Source: Membranipora membranacea (taxonomy: Eukaryota > Bryozoa > Gymnolaemata > Cheilostomatida > Membraniporidae). Taken from it: DNA of 64,000 bases. The stretch is taken from contig OU612065.1 of assembly GCA_914767715.1 (NCBI GenBank), positions 29,388,001 through 29,452,000 on the forward strand, in the 5' to 3' direction. The notes below the pieces were generated by a model that was not told the origin of the DNA, searched no databases, and was given only the letters and a program-made list of their open reading frames with translations. Position numbers and translations under genes: made by a program. Position 1 is the first letter of the stretch, and every line of letters starts with the position of its first letter. This document shows positions 1 through 12,438 of this stretch, piece by piece.

Positions 1-274
1 GTCCCCTTACCCACTTGGACCAACTAGGTTAGCTGGTTGTGACGTACCCTAGGGATTGCCGGCTGATTTTTACTGCCGATAAATTGCCGTCACCTTGGAA
101 GTTTGAGAGGCCATAACTTCCTCAATATTTGGATTCTAAAGCTGAAAATCGCTCACATGATAGAATAAAATATGGAGAATAAGATGTGATACAAAAGAGC
201 AGCATAAAACAAAGTCTTTAAACTAGCTGTAACTGTGTCTTGAGTCCATTATTACCTTACATTACATACATTAC

Positions 275-315
275 ATGTTGTCATCGATGTTATGTCATAA
301 CATCGATGACAACAT
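275..315. repeat. Perfect 41-bp palindrome
   Basis: Two 20-bp arms (275-294 and 296-315) are exact reverse complements separated by one base. It could extrude as a cruciform. No flanking target duplication or coding context is visible. Confidence 0.95.
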
Positions 316-1757
316 TTGGCTTATTCAGCTAATGTATTTTGATAGCAATCACTACATCAGATTCATAAATATATCTACATCTTTGCGCAACCTTTGCAAT
401 TACTATTGAGCCAAAAAGTCAAATTACGATGCAGCAATATGAAAGATATATATTTACTTTGCAAACACCACACAAAAGAACTAGTTTGGTTCAATAATGT
501 CACTATTTTGTGATTGACAAAAACTGTATGTGGCTGAAAGAAATTATAAGTGAGATTGAAGTCCAACCCGACAATGCCCAATGCGACAATGCTTTAAAAT
601 ATTCTTATATACGTATAAGGTATAATATGGTATCTGCACTTTGTAACAAAACCACTTACACACGGGAAATTTTTTAATCAATGTGATATTGACGTTTATG
701 CCGTTGGCAGCAAAGAGGGGACAACTGTAACTACTATCTTTCCAGATCAATTTCTTTGAAGCATTTGTCAAAACTCGATACAAAGTTTTAATTAGGAAGA
801 AACAACCACTAAATAGGTTTTTAGAGGCACCTACATTCTCTGAGATTATTTAGAATATTTGTTAGTTCAATGCGTCAGCAAGTTGTGTCCACTGGTACAG
901 AAGTTGACTTTGTTTGCCTACCGTAGCGACATTTCTCATTTCTAGTCGGCCTAATGAAGTTGTCATGTCTTGAGTTTGATTGTCAAGACAAAGAAAGTAT
1001 CGCAAGGGCAGAATAAAACCTTTTTGTACTTTTTTGTATCCTGTGATGTATTGTTGCTCTGGAGCGACCTTTGACCAGAGGCACTAATACAGCATAAAAT
1101 ATTGAGCAGCAGTTCCAATGCCATTCTCAAACACAATATCTGCTTATCTGTCTGACAACTAGACGTCGAGGCTTTTGAGAGTTACAATACTCCACTAGTC
1201 GGTGGCTGAATAGTCCCGTTCACAATTCATTATAAATAGAGGGATATCCCTTCACACGCAAGGAAGTCACACATATACCCTGCATGCATAGACTCGACCC
1301 TTCGATGTCAAAATTGTTGTAATGGCCACCACAGTTTTCACTTCGTAATGTGATTCATGAGGTTATTGCTATTGTGAGTGTATAATAAAGGGCACATTAA
1401 GTGTCTTATTTTGTTATCAGTGGCGGGACACATAAGAGTTCTAATTTCATACATTGTTGACCTATCGTTGAACTATCATGGACTTGTACTCTATTATCCA
1501 ACGCTACATCAAATTTCAGCGGCAAAGGAGATCAATTTTGCCCCTTCATTTCATAATCGAATCAAACTTTTAACCAGTTATTTTACTTTTTGGGAAACCT
1601 TATCACAGAGTACTCTGTGACCTTATCAATGAAACAAAGTTGTTTTTACACTTCTTCTATGGTTTATTCATTTTACAAATAAAACCATACGAAAGAGACA
1701 AGACATAAAAACTGAGCGAGAAGTAGGTCTTGATCTGACCTAACCTGACAGTACCTC

Positions 1758-1845
1758 GGTGAAACCAAACACATTGGTGAAACCAGTACATTGGTGAAAC
1801 CAAGCACATTGGTGAAACCAGTACATTGATGAAACGAGCACACAT
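1758..1845. repeat. Short tandem repeat, 17/18-bp alternating unit
   Basis: About five units of GGTGAAACCA followed by alternating AACACATT, GTACATT and AGCACATT tails. Units of 18 and 17 bp alternate, so the higher-order period is about 35 bp. The last unit is degenerate. Confidence 0.85.
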
Positions 1846-1993
1846 ATATATTATATAAAAACAGCAGGCTGTAGTTTTTCCGACAACAGGACAGGAGACA
1901 GTAGGAATGGAAAAAAGTTAGAAGAAAATCGGATCGTTTTATCCCGGGTTATGGAAAAAGCTCAAATGTAGGTTAAAAATAACTTATGCAATA

Positions 1994-2465
1994 TCACCCA
2001 GGATAAATATTGATTGAGTTCACATGCGTAGATTGTAACACTGAAAAATTTATAATGCGGTGATCAAACTCGCAATTCACTGTGCCGCCATCCATAGGGC
2101 TAGGGCCTAGGGCTAGAAGAGGGATGTTGGGTTGAGTAGAATCGAAGCAATGAAGAATGTTTGGTGTACTCTCTATGAAGTTACAGCTTGTCCGAGGCGA
2201 CAAGATCGAAATCCGTGTTAAAGAGCAGCTTTTGAAGTTTGATCCTTTCTTGTTCATATATTCTTATCCTGGTCATGTCTTCGCTAATATAAGTTATTAA
2301 GTACATGACGTAGAGACAACTCAATACCACAAGTACTTTCATTGCCAATGATAAATTGCATGTCCATCTTAGTTTGATTTTTGTGACAGTAGAGTCTGTG
2401 CTGATCTTTATCTTTTCTGGCAAATCGATGTGTGTTGAATGTTGTTGTAACTTGGTTGCCTCCAT
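1994..2465 (-). CDS. Possible N-terminus of a single-pass type II membrane protein (tentative two-exon model)
   Basis: An ATG at 2465 in good context (AATCATGGAGG) opens about 94 codons with no stop. The first 40 residues are hydrophilic and lack a signal peptide. A hydrophobic helix of about 17 residues (VLVVLSCLYVMYLITYI) follows, then a charged juxtamembrane stretch. This is the layout of a type II protein such as a Golgi glycosyltransferase, but no catalytic domain is visible. The frame reaches a stop just after a possible donor (CT|GTAACT, exon end 2185). A polypyrimidine tract and AG allow a second exon at 2099-1994 that contains NCEFDHRI and ends at TGA or at a further donor. No downstream exon was found below 1994. 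The membrane helix is the only firm observation; the splicing is a guess. Confidence 0.3.
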
Positions 2466-2469
2466 GATT

Positions 2470-5400
2470 CCACTGGCAGTATCACACCACGAGACACCGC
2501 CGAGTTACTGTAACGATCAAAGTAGATACACATGTACTACTGTATGTATTTGATACTAGAGTTCATAACCACAATGTACTTTTTAATCAACAGAGTATCA
2601 CATAATGTCTGCTTATGTGGAATTCTACTCAACACTTGTGATGTGATGTGATGCGATGCGATGTGTTTTAGTTTACCCCTCGAACAAAAAAAGTAGCTAG
2701 GCTAGTTTAAAGCACTTTGCTACTAGCTATTTGTGTTCGATCAAGGCTTTACTGAGCTGACTTATTGGACAAGCGGGCATGCAAATAAAAGTGAATAGAT
2801 CAGCACGGTATCATATAACCTGGGTAAAAAGGATACAATCCTTTTTTTATGATATGTGTTGAAAAGATACCTTCGAAATGGTTAACGACACTTCTCTTAC
2901 ACTCAACCTAAAAACGATATGACCACACCGAAACCAAACGCTACTCATCACAAGAGCATTTATCACCACCACAACAGATCTTCCCTGGTCACGGCGGAAT
3001 TCTCAGAGCTCAGATTAGATGGAAAATATAAAACCTTCGCGGCCTTTTTCAACCTGCTTGCTGAGAATGATTTGTTGAGCTGAGGTATTAGGACTATGAT
3101 TTGACACTGCAGACAAAAATCTACACTTCAAGCCATTGGACGCTTTAATCCAGGGTCAAAGTTTTATACAGCATCATGTCCGTGACCTATCCTTCATAGT
3201 CCTATTTAGAGTAACATTGGGATGTCTTGGCCAGCAGTATATAAACAACTTAAGATGACGACTTTTACACAAAGTTAGAACACTCCTACAGCGCCACACA
3301 GATGAATGATGCACACAGAAATTCATGAAGTTGGTAGAGTAGCTCAAGATTAATTTCCTAAGCTATCTGTATCGCTACCACAAAAGCTATTATCACAACA
3401 GCCTACTGAAATATCCTCATGCTGTAAAAAGTCATGTGACCTGCAGGGAGCAATCATAACAAGCAAAAAAACAAAATCGAGAAGAGCGTTTTTTTATCTG
3501 GCTATACCTCCGGAAGTTATGCGCATATAGCATAATAGCATCCATCCTTGAAACTTTACAATAATGTAGTTTGAGATGTTGATGAATATAATGTGAAAGT
3601 AAGAAGGCTATTGACCAATAAGCCCACAAGTTATGAGTGAAAAACCAGGAGAGAAGCATGATGGTACTGCGGTAGTGATCAGGGATGCAGCAGGGAAAGA
3701 CTGTCCAGAATATGGAATACGTATGCGACTTCATGGATATTCAATCTTGGCCAGTTAAAAAGTCAATGAACTCACAGGTCCAACCTGGTATGCAGAGCAC
3801 AGAGGGGTTAGAAAGAAGATAAACCCCTCTCAATCCTTAGTGATAAATAAATTAAGGAAATTGGAACCGATTGTTTCCATCTCGATAAATACACATGGTG
3901 TAGTGGTGATATGTGAAGTTGCTAAACTTACCGCAAACTTTGATTTGACACTAGCAACAGATGAACACTTTACTGATGCTTGCGTGCAAACAAGCATCGA
4001 GTAACTCTCAATTCTGTTTGTGGAGTGAACATAACTATTAATATGTTACTGAACTGTCCACATTTCTATATTTGCACAGCTTGAATGAATAGTGCGTCTA
4101 GTGTGACAATCAATGGAATACATACAATATAATACAATACAATATAATAAGAGTCTAATATACTACAAACTTGGTAATATAATACTAGTTACCTACTTTT
4201 ACTTGAATAGTTTGTTTCCCTTTCCCTAAGTGAACTTGTTTGACACTGTCACTGTCAGTATCAATTCACATTGCAGGCTAATAAATTAAACATCTGCTTG
4301 CCACAACCCTGATTTGAACTCACTCTGTTCTTGGTAAGTAGTATGAAATTTTTACTATCACGGATGAGCGCCGATATAATTATGAGAACTGTAATTTTGT
4401 GAAAGTTCTGGTAATACTAGGTAATTATATATGCATAAGTGGTAAACCATTATGGTTATCAAAACTAAAGCCTTTCATTGGATGCCCTATCTCTGCATCC
4501 TAATGATAGGTGTGGTGGGCCCAGTATTAGGCTGGGATTTAGGCCAACAGTGAGGCCTTGTCTGTATCAGGGAGAGTGGCTATCCCACCCTCCCTGGTCT
4601 GTATTAGTGGTGATGTTGGATATTGCTTCTGTGGTGTTATCTACTCATGTATCATTATTATTGTACCTCTATAAATGGAGCCATGTGCTTATGTTTTGGT
4701 TTTGTTTCGATTAGCTGATGGGTTTTGGTTTGCTATTGTGTCGAGTTATCTGCTCAACAAACAGACACACCCAACCTGAGTAGATACTTCCAAGTTGTTG
4801 GACTGAATCCCAGTCTAGTCCAGTATGGACTTTCCTGATATGTAGATAATTACTTCGGCAGGTAATAAAGGCTATGAACTCTATATGTAAAGTGTAATAT
4901 GCAAATACTGGTATATTAACGACCTTTACCTAACTGCTGATTCTTTTCTCAAATTGCCATTGCTTTTACAGATGAACAATTATTAATATATTCAACCTGA
5001 TTTACTCAGAACCAATTAATCGCCATTCACTAGCTTTCCCTATCGATCAATTGTCTTCTCAATTTAAATAAATTTAAACTTTAAATCATTCACAAATAAA
5101 AAGCCAAACAGGTAATATGATTATAGCCAGAGATGCTCTACAACTTGGCTGTGTATATCAGTACTTTCTTATTCGGGGGGGGGGGGGGGGTCATCAGAAG
5201 ATGGGAAATAATAATGATGGATTAGTAATCTCAAATCAATGAGAAGGCAACTTTTCCTCATTAATCTAAATTGGAAGGCACCATGATGACTCCAAATCAT
5301 CATGCTCACACAGGAAAATGTATATCCAAGCAGAGCCTGATCCAAGTTAATTGATAAAGCATGTGCACCCGGTACTTTGTTTATTTTAGCCACATGCTGT

Positions 5401-5640
5401 GACAACCAGAAATCAGAGACACTCTACACTTTGCACGAACCGAGAGACAAGTCATGCCATGATAAAACACAGTAGGGTGATTTGAATTGATCTCTTTTAC
5501 CAATATAAAATATTTTTTTAGCATATATAATATTTTTTTGCCCGTTCTAATTGTTTGGACTTGGCTAATGAATGTACGGCCTTAGTTTTGAATTTAAATT
5601 TATTCTGTGATCATAAAATTTATAATAATAAATGTGATTA
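2470..5640. other. Non-coding stretch
   Basis: No recognisable gene. It holds simple-sequence tracts: a TGATG/GCGATG-like run near 2640-2665, an ATACAATATA-like run near 4125-4150 and a G homopolymer near 5176-5193. Confidence 0.5.
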
Positions 5641-5654
5641 TTGTTATTGCATAT

Positions 5655-5660
5655 TTTATT
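5655..5660 (-). promoter_or_regulatory. Candidate polyadenylation signal for the NDUFA4-like gene
   Basis: AATAAA on the minus strand about 95 bases after the stop codon of the NDUFA4-like reading frame. Confidence 0.5.
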
Positions 5661-5754
5661 TATCATCTTCCTTCTTCAATTTTGGTACATGATTAAAACA
5701 ATATTAACACCATACTGTCAATTACCAATAATTTTTACTACTATCGTTAACCAC

Positions 5755-5985
5755 TCAAATATCTTTGTATCGGTCAGTTTGCATCGATGGTCTGTTATCA
5801 GGAAAGCACTTGTTCTTTGCCTCATTCCAAGGTTCAGGGTTGCTTTTCTTGTTCCACATTACAGAGTGGTGGGTTGTCAATCTTACAGCAGTGAATACAG
5901 CAAGTACGCCACCAAAGCAAACTGCCACTGCCAAAGGCTTTATCTCAGGGGCGCTCAAATGCTTTTTTATTAGTTGCCAACCCAT
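5755..5985 (-). CDS. NDUFA4: NDUFA4-like subunit of mitochondrial cytochrome c oxidase
   Basis: A 76-residue protein in one exon, close to the roughly 80-residue length of animal NDUFA4. NDUFA4 was first assigned to complex I and is now regarded as a subunit of complex IV in the inner mitochondrial membrane. The N-terminal LIKKHLS stretch, a hydrophobic helix at about residues 16-36 with glycines, a following basic residue and histidines, then W44 and the sequence NPEPWN at 49-54, match the family layout. The C-terminal part is more diverged. The ATG at 5985 follows a short leader that could be a 5'UTR exon, since AG dinucleotides after a T-rich tract lie just upstream. The plus-strand frames in this interval are shadows. 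A truncated retrocopy cannot be excluded, but the frame is intact. Confidence 0.75.
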   Translation of the reverse strand: MGWQLIKKHLSAPEIKPLAVAVCFGGVLAVFTAVRLTTHHSVMWNKKSNPEPWNEAKNKCFPDNRPSMQTDRYKDI

Positions 5986-6119
5986 CTTTTCGCCTTATCC
6001 TAAAAACAAATACCTGAAATGTCTCGGTTCGTCAGCCTGACTGCAGTCACTGATGCAACAATATTGATTTAAAAATAAAATCAGGTGTCTTATCACTCGC
6101 CACATCCCGAAACCGCAGT

Positions 6120-6275
6120 ATCTGCGCCAGTTTTCTCTCTGTTTGCAGGCAGGCCGGAGCACACATTGGGGTCAACCAAACTCAATTAGACCGTGGACTG
6201 CAGTGGGATTCAAACTCATGACCTCACGCATATACATGCTAATGGACCGGCGCTCTAACCAACTGAGCCACTTCC
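6120..6275 (-). repeat. tRNA-derived SINE (or degenerate tRNA-like element)
   Basis: Read on the minus strand, an internal pol III box A (TGGCTCAGTTGG) is followed by TTAGAGC, and about 53 bases later by a box B-like sequence (AGTTTGAATCC). The spacing is longer than in an ordinary tRNA and no clean 7-bp acceptor stem or anticodon loop is visible. An unrelated tail follows. This fits a tRNA-headed SINE better than a functional tRNA gene. Confidence 0.6.
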
Positions 6276-6279
6276 TACT

Positions 6280-8270
6280 CCTACCCCTATACACGCTGAA
6301 ATTGAGTACCATTGGGATGGAAACTGTCAGTATTTTATAATAAATTGATTGGTCAGCTTGGAGACCAAAGAGTTACTTGCTAGTACTTACCAGTTTTATT
6401 TGATGAAGTACTTTTCTTCCACAATGTATTGTCATAAAGCACGTCATTCTGACAACAATGCTTAGTTGCGTGTCCACCTTGGCATCATGCCTAAATTTTC
6501 TCCCACATCGCTTTACATGCAAAGTATGAAGTTTTGAAGTTTGTTCATTGCCGTATCTGAAAAAGAAGCGATGGGCTTCAAGGAAACGAGTATTGCTTTT
6601 GCAATTTTTTTTTTCTTTGTGTGTGTGCAGGTATGATTCCGAAGAATGTGCACAATTCTGCTTTGCAATTCTATTTTTTGCCTAATTGGTTGGTTAAATT
6701 GTTATTTAATTCTGATAATTTTTTGTATGGATAATTTTGTGGCTTTTATTTTGTCAATTTTTATTTAATTTCTTTGATTGCTGTATTTACCTTTGTTTCA
6801 GGGTACAATAAATAAAATGATTCGTTGCCAAACTTCTCGATCCGATACATTCACTATCATTTCCATCAAGCTAATTACTTGGCCCTTGCTTGCTTGCTTT
6901 TCTATATGTGTCAACAGATGTATTCAACAGAATATTTTTTACTGTCAATAACAGAAACCCATCAATAACTCATGTTACACGATAACAGAATGCATAATTC
7001 AGCAAAACTCAGAGTTGTATGCCCCTGGTTATACTGTCTTGACAAGCTTTGTTCGGTGGGGGGGGGGACACATGGGGCCCCCCTCTACTTATAGTATAGA
7101 TTATAGATGACCATTTCTTAGCTTATAGGCTTGTAGGCTTATAGATAGATGCAAGTAAAGATATAGATTTATAGATGTTATCAATGTAAAGATATAGATT
7201 TATAGATTTCTTAATGTATCTCTAAAGTGCTGTCAGTGCTGTGTGTCTCCTGTGCTCCCTTTGTGAGTGTATGGTCGTTTTGTAGCAAAGCAAACAAACA
7301 TTCAGATATGTTTACAATCTAATGGGTTTTCCCCAGGATTTTGGAATTTCCCAACAGTCCTGTGTGGGGGGAGCCCCACACATGCTTGTATGAATTTCAA
7401 AATATGGTCCATTGCAACTGACCACACCCGAGTCACACATTTAAAATTGCTCAGAGTTTGCTGCAGAAGTTATACTCTGTTTTTGCACTGTCTCATGCGT
7501 TATTTATGACTTGATCAGCAAATAAATTTTTTTTATGTATATTTGCTGATCAGGGTTTGCTACACACTATTTGAATTGCAAAAAACTGCAGTAATGTGAA
7601 ACTTTTTGCTCACTCTTCTATTCCCTTGTTAAATAAGCCCAATTCACAAGAGTTGAATATAAAAGCTAAACAAATTATAAGTATAAAAAAACTTTGGTGG
7701 CGGACCATTCAAATCAACCCCAACAAATTTATTTATTTATTGAGGATTTCTAAAAGTTTATAACTAAAGTAAATTAAAAATAAACAACTTGTTGGCCTCA
7801 AATAACAGAGCAGGCACTTATTCAGTGATAGTAATATATAAGTTGGTGTGGAATGTAATTGTAGTCTAACTAAACTGCAGTCATCAGTGGCTTATTAACT
7901 CCAAGGCTCAAAACTTTTGAACTATTGACATGCAAATACTCCTCTCACCTAATCACTAACTCCAGAACACCCTTCTCAAATTTAGCGATAATATATCAAA
8001 TGTAATACAATTGCAACATGGTGAACACAACTCTGTGATTTAGACAACCTAGCTGTAATGAAAAAAGACCTTGAAGGTTTGTAGATGCACGGGTAAATAA
8101 GAATACACAAGCCCACTATCACACGATAATTTAAATAATATTGTAGCACAATCCTCAACTCACCTTGGGTAGTTTTTAAGTTGACATGAGGACAGAGACG
8201 TAATTCTACTATGATCTGAAAGTCTCTATGGTAATTAGAGAAAGTAATGAACAAAATATGGGAGTGAATT
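6280..8270. other. Non-coding stretch
   Basis: No recognisable gene. It contains one copy of the AAGCTTTGTTC/G-run element (7036-7085) and a hairpin with 13-bp arms (TGATCAGCAAATA) at 7513-7553. Confidence 0.5.
7036..7085 (+). repeat. Copy 1 of AAGCTTTGTTC/G-run element
   Basis: CTTGACAAGCTTTGTTCGGT followed by a run of G, then a C-rich complement (GGGGCCCCCC). Related copies lie at 12901-12947 (reverse) and 44161-44222. Confidence 0.6.
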
Positions 8271-8479
8271 ATTTTTTAGTCATAATCTTTCATGTTTAAC
8301 TCATTATCACAAATGCAACTTGGTTTTATTTTTGGACTGACTGACTCATTATGGATACTATTGCCATGTTTTCTTGGCAGTGAAATGGTCATGTAGGCTT
8401 TCATTTTCGCATTCTCACTTTTCAGTTGTCAAGTCATCATCAGCTTTGACACAAAACGCACATTCTTTCACCCCTTTTA

Positions 8480-9430
8480 GGGTGTTTTTTTGGCATTTGA
8501 GAAGTAATACATATGTTATTCACATCTTCATTATCACATCAGAGCTGTTCATTTTTAAATTTAGATGATTTCAGATCAGGATTGTAATTTAAATTGGCGA
8601 TCCCTCGATAGACAAAGATAAAATTTTGGAGTGAAAAGTGCTCAAGAGACAAACAGCATAAGATTTGGCCTCAGTCAGTTTCATCATCTTTAAATCTGCA
8701 GATTACATACATTTCATCTGAATGAGTTCAGAGCTGAAGGTCTCTTTCATAACCCCTCCTCCCCCCTTGTATAAATAAGTTGGTAGTCTGTCATCAGCGC
8801 AGAGAAGTTGTGTCAGAAATTGGCACTGCTACAAGGGAAAAACATACAGATAACAATCATCTAGGGCTGCTCTCTGTTTTTTAGAACGAGGAAAGGTTGA
8901 AGGCTAAGCGATTTTTATGTTGTTATTTAGATTTGAAATATTATTTTCGTCCTAATATAAAATTCCTAGGCCATGACACTATGCTGTAAAGTTAACTGGT
9001 TATTTGAGGGAAAAACAAAATTATCATGATTTCAGAGAGTTGTAGCTTGAGTACTGGCTCACCCCTCATCCAGGCTGTGCTTTGCAGTACGGCATGTGTC
9101 CCAGGGCAAGGAGAAAAATCTCCAGGTTTTGAATCTTTTCTTAGTGAAAGTTTTATCTAGGCAAGACTGAAAAATTTTGTTGTCCTAAGAAATATGAAAC
9201 ACTCCTTGATCACAGGTACATAAGATCATTAGATGACACTCTAAACCTTCAAATAGTCTCCGAACCATCCAACTGACCTTAGTCAATAGTCGATTGACCT
9301 CGATCCATGTTCAATTATTGAAGTTTAATCTATTTTAACAAGGATAAAAATAATAATTTTTGTGCGGATTAACTTAGCCTTATTATCTCAAGGGTCTTTT
9401 AGATTAGGCTAAGTGCCTACTGCCTGACTG
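8480..9430. repeat. Direct duplication, copy A1 (non-coding)
   Basis: About 0.9 kb that aligns by eye with 10070-10980 in the same order. Shared landmarks are ACATATGTTATTCACAT, TCATCAGCGCAGAGAA, GATAACAATCATC, CTCTGTTTTTTAGAA and CCTAGGCCATGACACTATG. No open frame is shared. A TATAAATAAG-like sequence precedes the conserved TCATCAGCGCAGAG, so a promoter is possible but unproven. Confidence 0.75.
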
Positions 9431-9439
9431 TATCCATAT

Positions 9440-9505
9440 TAGTCTGAGCCCCCCCCCCCCCCCCCCCCCAAGACTATTGCCCCATCCAACGGCCCTCAGA
9501 CGGGG
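9440..9505 (+). repeat. TAGTCTGAGCCCC element, copy 1
   Basis: TAGTCTGAG followed by an uninterrupted run of about 20 C, then AAGACTATTGCCCC and CCAACGGCCC. It belongs to the GC-rich family listed in the findings. Confidence 0.75.
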
Positions 9506-10007
9506 AATATGTGTATTGGCGTTGCTGTCTATCTGATGGGCCATCTATCTCGGGCCTGTTGAATCGAATTGTTACATTTCCTTTGAGTTGTCAATTCCAG
9601 TATATGAAGGGGAAGAGTTGGCTGGGATTGTCGCAGAAGAAATTATAATCGATCAGGAATTTTGATGACAAGGCTGGCATATAGGCATCAGTTCTTATAA
9701 TTGGTTTATGTTCACTGCTGCTGAGGATCGTTTGGTAAGAGTTCATACAACATACCCAAGGTCACTTTGATGACCTGTATTCATAATAGGTGAGGCCGTG
9801 AATTTGTTACCCTTATGTTGAAAACACTCCAGAACAGTGTTGCTATCAGTGGCAAACCAGCTAAAGTGTTGCATTGTCTGTACCAAAAGCAATTAATGAA
9901 TTTTTCATAATTTCATCCTTTGCTGACTTAGGAGGTTGAAATGACAATGACCTGGATTATCATAATAGAAAGTTTTATCTGCAACACAATTGTAATTTAT
10001 ATGATCC

Positions 10008-10103
10008 GTCAGCCCTTTTTAGGGAGTTTTTTGGCATTTGAAATGGACCATAGTCGACTATAGTCCATTTCAAATGCCAAAGAACTCCCTAAAAAGGGCT
10101 GAC
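10008..10103. repeat. 96-bp near-perfect palindrome
   Basis: Two 48-bp arms meet at TAGTCGACTA with no spacer and differ at only about two positions. The right arm leads straight into duplication copy A2. Copy A1 has only a single diverged version of the arm (near 8470-8500), so the palindrome arose after or during the duplication. Confidence 0.95.
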
Positions 10104-10980
10104 ATATGATGCGTGATTTGTTGCGCTGCACTGGACTGCACTGTACATATGTTATTCACATTTTCAGTATCACTTCAGAGTTGTTAGTTTTTCATTTCTG
10201 ATGATTTCAGTTCAGGGTCGTAAGTTAAATTAAAGTTCCCCTGTTAGTGTGATATAAAATTCTGGAGATTATAAGTGCTCAAGTGACAAACGCCATAAAA
10301 TTTCGACTCAGTCAGTTTTATCATCAGTAAATCCTCATATTACATATATGCCACCGGAATGAGTTTAGAGTTGAAGGTCGCTTACAACACCCCCCTACCC
10401 GGTACAAGTTGTTACTCTGTCATCAGCGCAGAGAAATAGTGTCCAAAATTGACACTTTCGCAAGGGGAAAACTTGAAGATAACAATCATCCAGGGGCTGT
10501 TCTCTGTTTTTTAGAATGAAGAAAGGTTGTTGTCATGTTGTTATTTAGATTTGAATTATTATTATGATCTTAATATAAATTCCTAGGCCATGACACTATG
10601 AGGCAAAGTTAGACGACTGCTTGAGGGGAAAACAAATGTATCATGATTTACAGAGAGTTATAGCAGTGAAATTGAAATCTCGCACTGCGGTCGTCTGAGC
10701 ACTTAGACTATCGTATATCACATACCCCTCGCCCATGCCTTGCTTTGCAAAGTAGTGTTTGTTCCAGGGCTTAGAGAAACAATCCAATGATATGATGCCT
10801 CCGGCCTTGTTGAGATATCAACACAAATCAAAGTATTATATCTCTGCTCGACCCCAAAATTAATGTTTCACTTAGCAATATGAAACAAGCCTTAACCCCA
10901 GGCCCATAATATCACACTCTGAATCAAATGGTCACAGAATAATCCACTTACCCCTAATCACTCGTTGAATGACTCCTAAC
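10070..10980. repeat. Direct duplication, copy A2 (non-coding)
   Basis: Partner of 8480-9430 in the same orientation, with moderate divergence and small indels. It begins inside the 96-bp palindrome and runs to just before the D8C pseudogene region. Confidence 0.75.
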
Positions 10981-11514
10981 AGATGGAGTTCCACGCTCAG
11001 CTATTAAGTGAGCTGTATTTCAACAATGATCGCAACAGTCATCATATAATTGCCAAGTCTTTCCAACTCTCTATATTGCTAATAATGAAAGTTAAAAACA
11101 ATGATATAACTCAAAAAATGTTGAGAGTTATTTCCCTCAGAAATCGATCTACCAAACAATCATACATCACCGTAGATAATTATTTTTCCCATGCTTATGA
11201 CCGTATCCTAAACTTAGCATGTGAGACAGGAAGGTCTCGTGGTGGTGAGGGTCATGATTGATAAGAAATTGGTCAGAATTTTTATTGCGAAATCAACTGA
11301 GGGCTAACACAAAACTAAAGCGTACTACTACGATTGTAAATCTGAAATTAGATAACAAGGTGAAAATTCATGAGAGTATCGCAGATGGAGTACTTTTTAA
11401 AAAAAGCATAAGAGGGTAATTGATAATTAGAGGCAAAACTTTTAACAATAACATTCACTTTTATAGTCATATAAAAATAGCTGCTATAGCTTGTTCATCT
11501 GAAAAAAAAGGGGA

Positions 11515-11900
11515 TTTCTATTCCAATCCACAAAATCCACTGCCACAACCAATATTTCCAAGATACTTATACACAAAATCATTAGTTTTCTCAGAGTGCC
11601 TAACAACTGATCCTGTAGCAGAAAACTGCGTACAGCCACTACTCCATGATCGGTAAATTTGGATACTAGTAACTACACCTATCTGATGAGGCATTGTGGT
11701 ATTGCTCCAAAATGGGATTTGTGTCCCACAACTTTTCATGACTTTGAGATCACACAATGATTAATAAGCCTGCTGCCTTCAGCCCAACTGAAGCGAAACC
11801 ATGGCCTACCACTGTTAATCATACCTGTGTAGTCACAATTTACATTGTTATTTTTTGGTTTGATGTTGGCGGCCGTAATAGTCCTTCCGCAAATACAAGT
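11515..11900 (-). pseudogene. Frameshifted copy of the D8C-domain gene
   Basis: This stretch aligns with the 3' part of the intact D8C gene at 13554-13960, and similarity continues into the flanks (10983-11500 against about 13040-13550). The C-terminal part is open and retains CGTQ, the PHQIGVVTS motif and the terminal GFCG. Upstream, near 11740, a small deletion shifts the frame relative to the intact gene, so that the codons for HCVISKS run into a stop. No signal peptide or Thr stalk is present. It is a partial, inactive tandem duplicate of the neighbouring gene. Confidence 0.8.
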
Positions 11901-12130
11901 TGATGGCAGAATATATCAAGATTTTCCTCTCTTATCAAAGCAGGAAAAGATAATGAGCCAGAGATCTGTCATCTACCTACAGTACTAAATCATAAGGGAT
12001 TTGAAAAGAAGATGCTGCACAAATCAAGTCAAAGTGATTGTGAAAGAATCAGGTTTTTGGTATCATTCTAGAGTTCTTAGCCTAATTTAGAATGCAGCTC
12101 TTTCTTCTTTTTTTTTTGGTTTTCTATGCA

Positions 12131-12438
12131 CTAGGTCTTATTTGTCCGCCCTTTTTAACGGGCCCCCTTAAGCACAGGTCGCATGTGTGGGGTAGTACTC
12201 TCGACCCTTGCCCGCTGTTGCGGGCTACTCATTTTTCGAAGAGGCAGAGGGGGATCTTTATACTGCGTGCAAGCACACAGTAGACCTCCTGTATATATGG
12301 TCCTGATCTGAACAGACTTGGCCAGGATGAATGGCTTGCCAGTGCCAAATCAGGAATGACGGCCGGCGCCGGGAAGCGAACCTGGATAATAAGATCACAA
12401 GATTTTACCCTTAACCGTCAGTCCACTCCTGACTCCTT
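12131..12438 (-). repeat. tRNA-derived SINE, about 300 bp
   Basis: On the minus strand the element starts with a tRNA-like head: GTGGACTGACGGTTAAGGG as a diverged box A region, and GGTTCGCTTCCCGGCGCC as box B. A body follows with GGCACTGGCAAGCC and a short hairpin in GCCCGCAACAGCGGGC. It is GC-rich compared with its surroundings. The tRNA-like head plus unrelated body is the standard SINE layout. Confidence 0.65.

Larger units (their letters stand above)
1..1990. other. Non-coding stretch
   Basis: AT-rich sequence with no coding frame that I recognise on either strand. It contains the palindrome at 275-315 and the short tandem repeat near 1758-1845. Confidence 0.5.

Noticed and set aside
5176-5193. 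Long G run as a regulatory G-quadruplex
   Set aside because: A single homopolymer without separate G tracts and with no gene next to it; most likely simple repeat expansion.
5765-6040. Plus-strand 91-codon frame
   Set aside because: It lies antisense to the NDUFA4-like gene, whose motifs explain the open reading.
6143-6275. Functional tRNA gene on the minus strand
   Set aside because: Box A and B are present but the spacing is too long and no acceptor stem or anticodon arm folds cleanly; a SINE head fits better.
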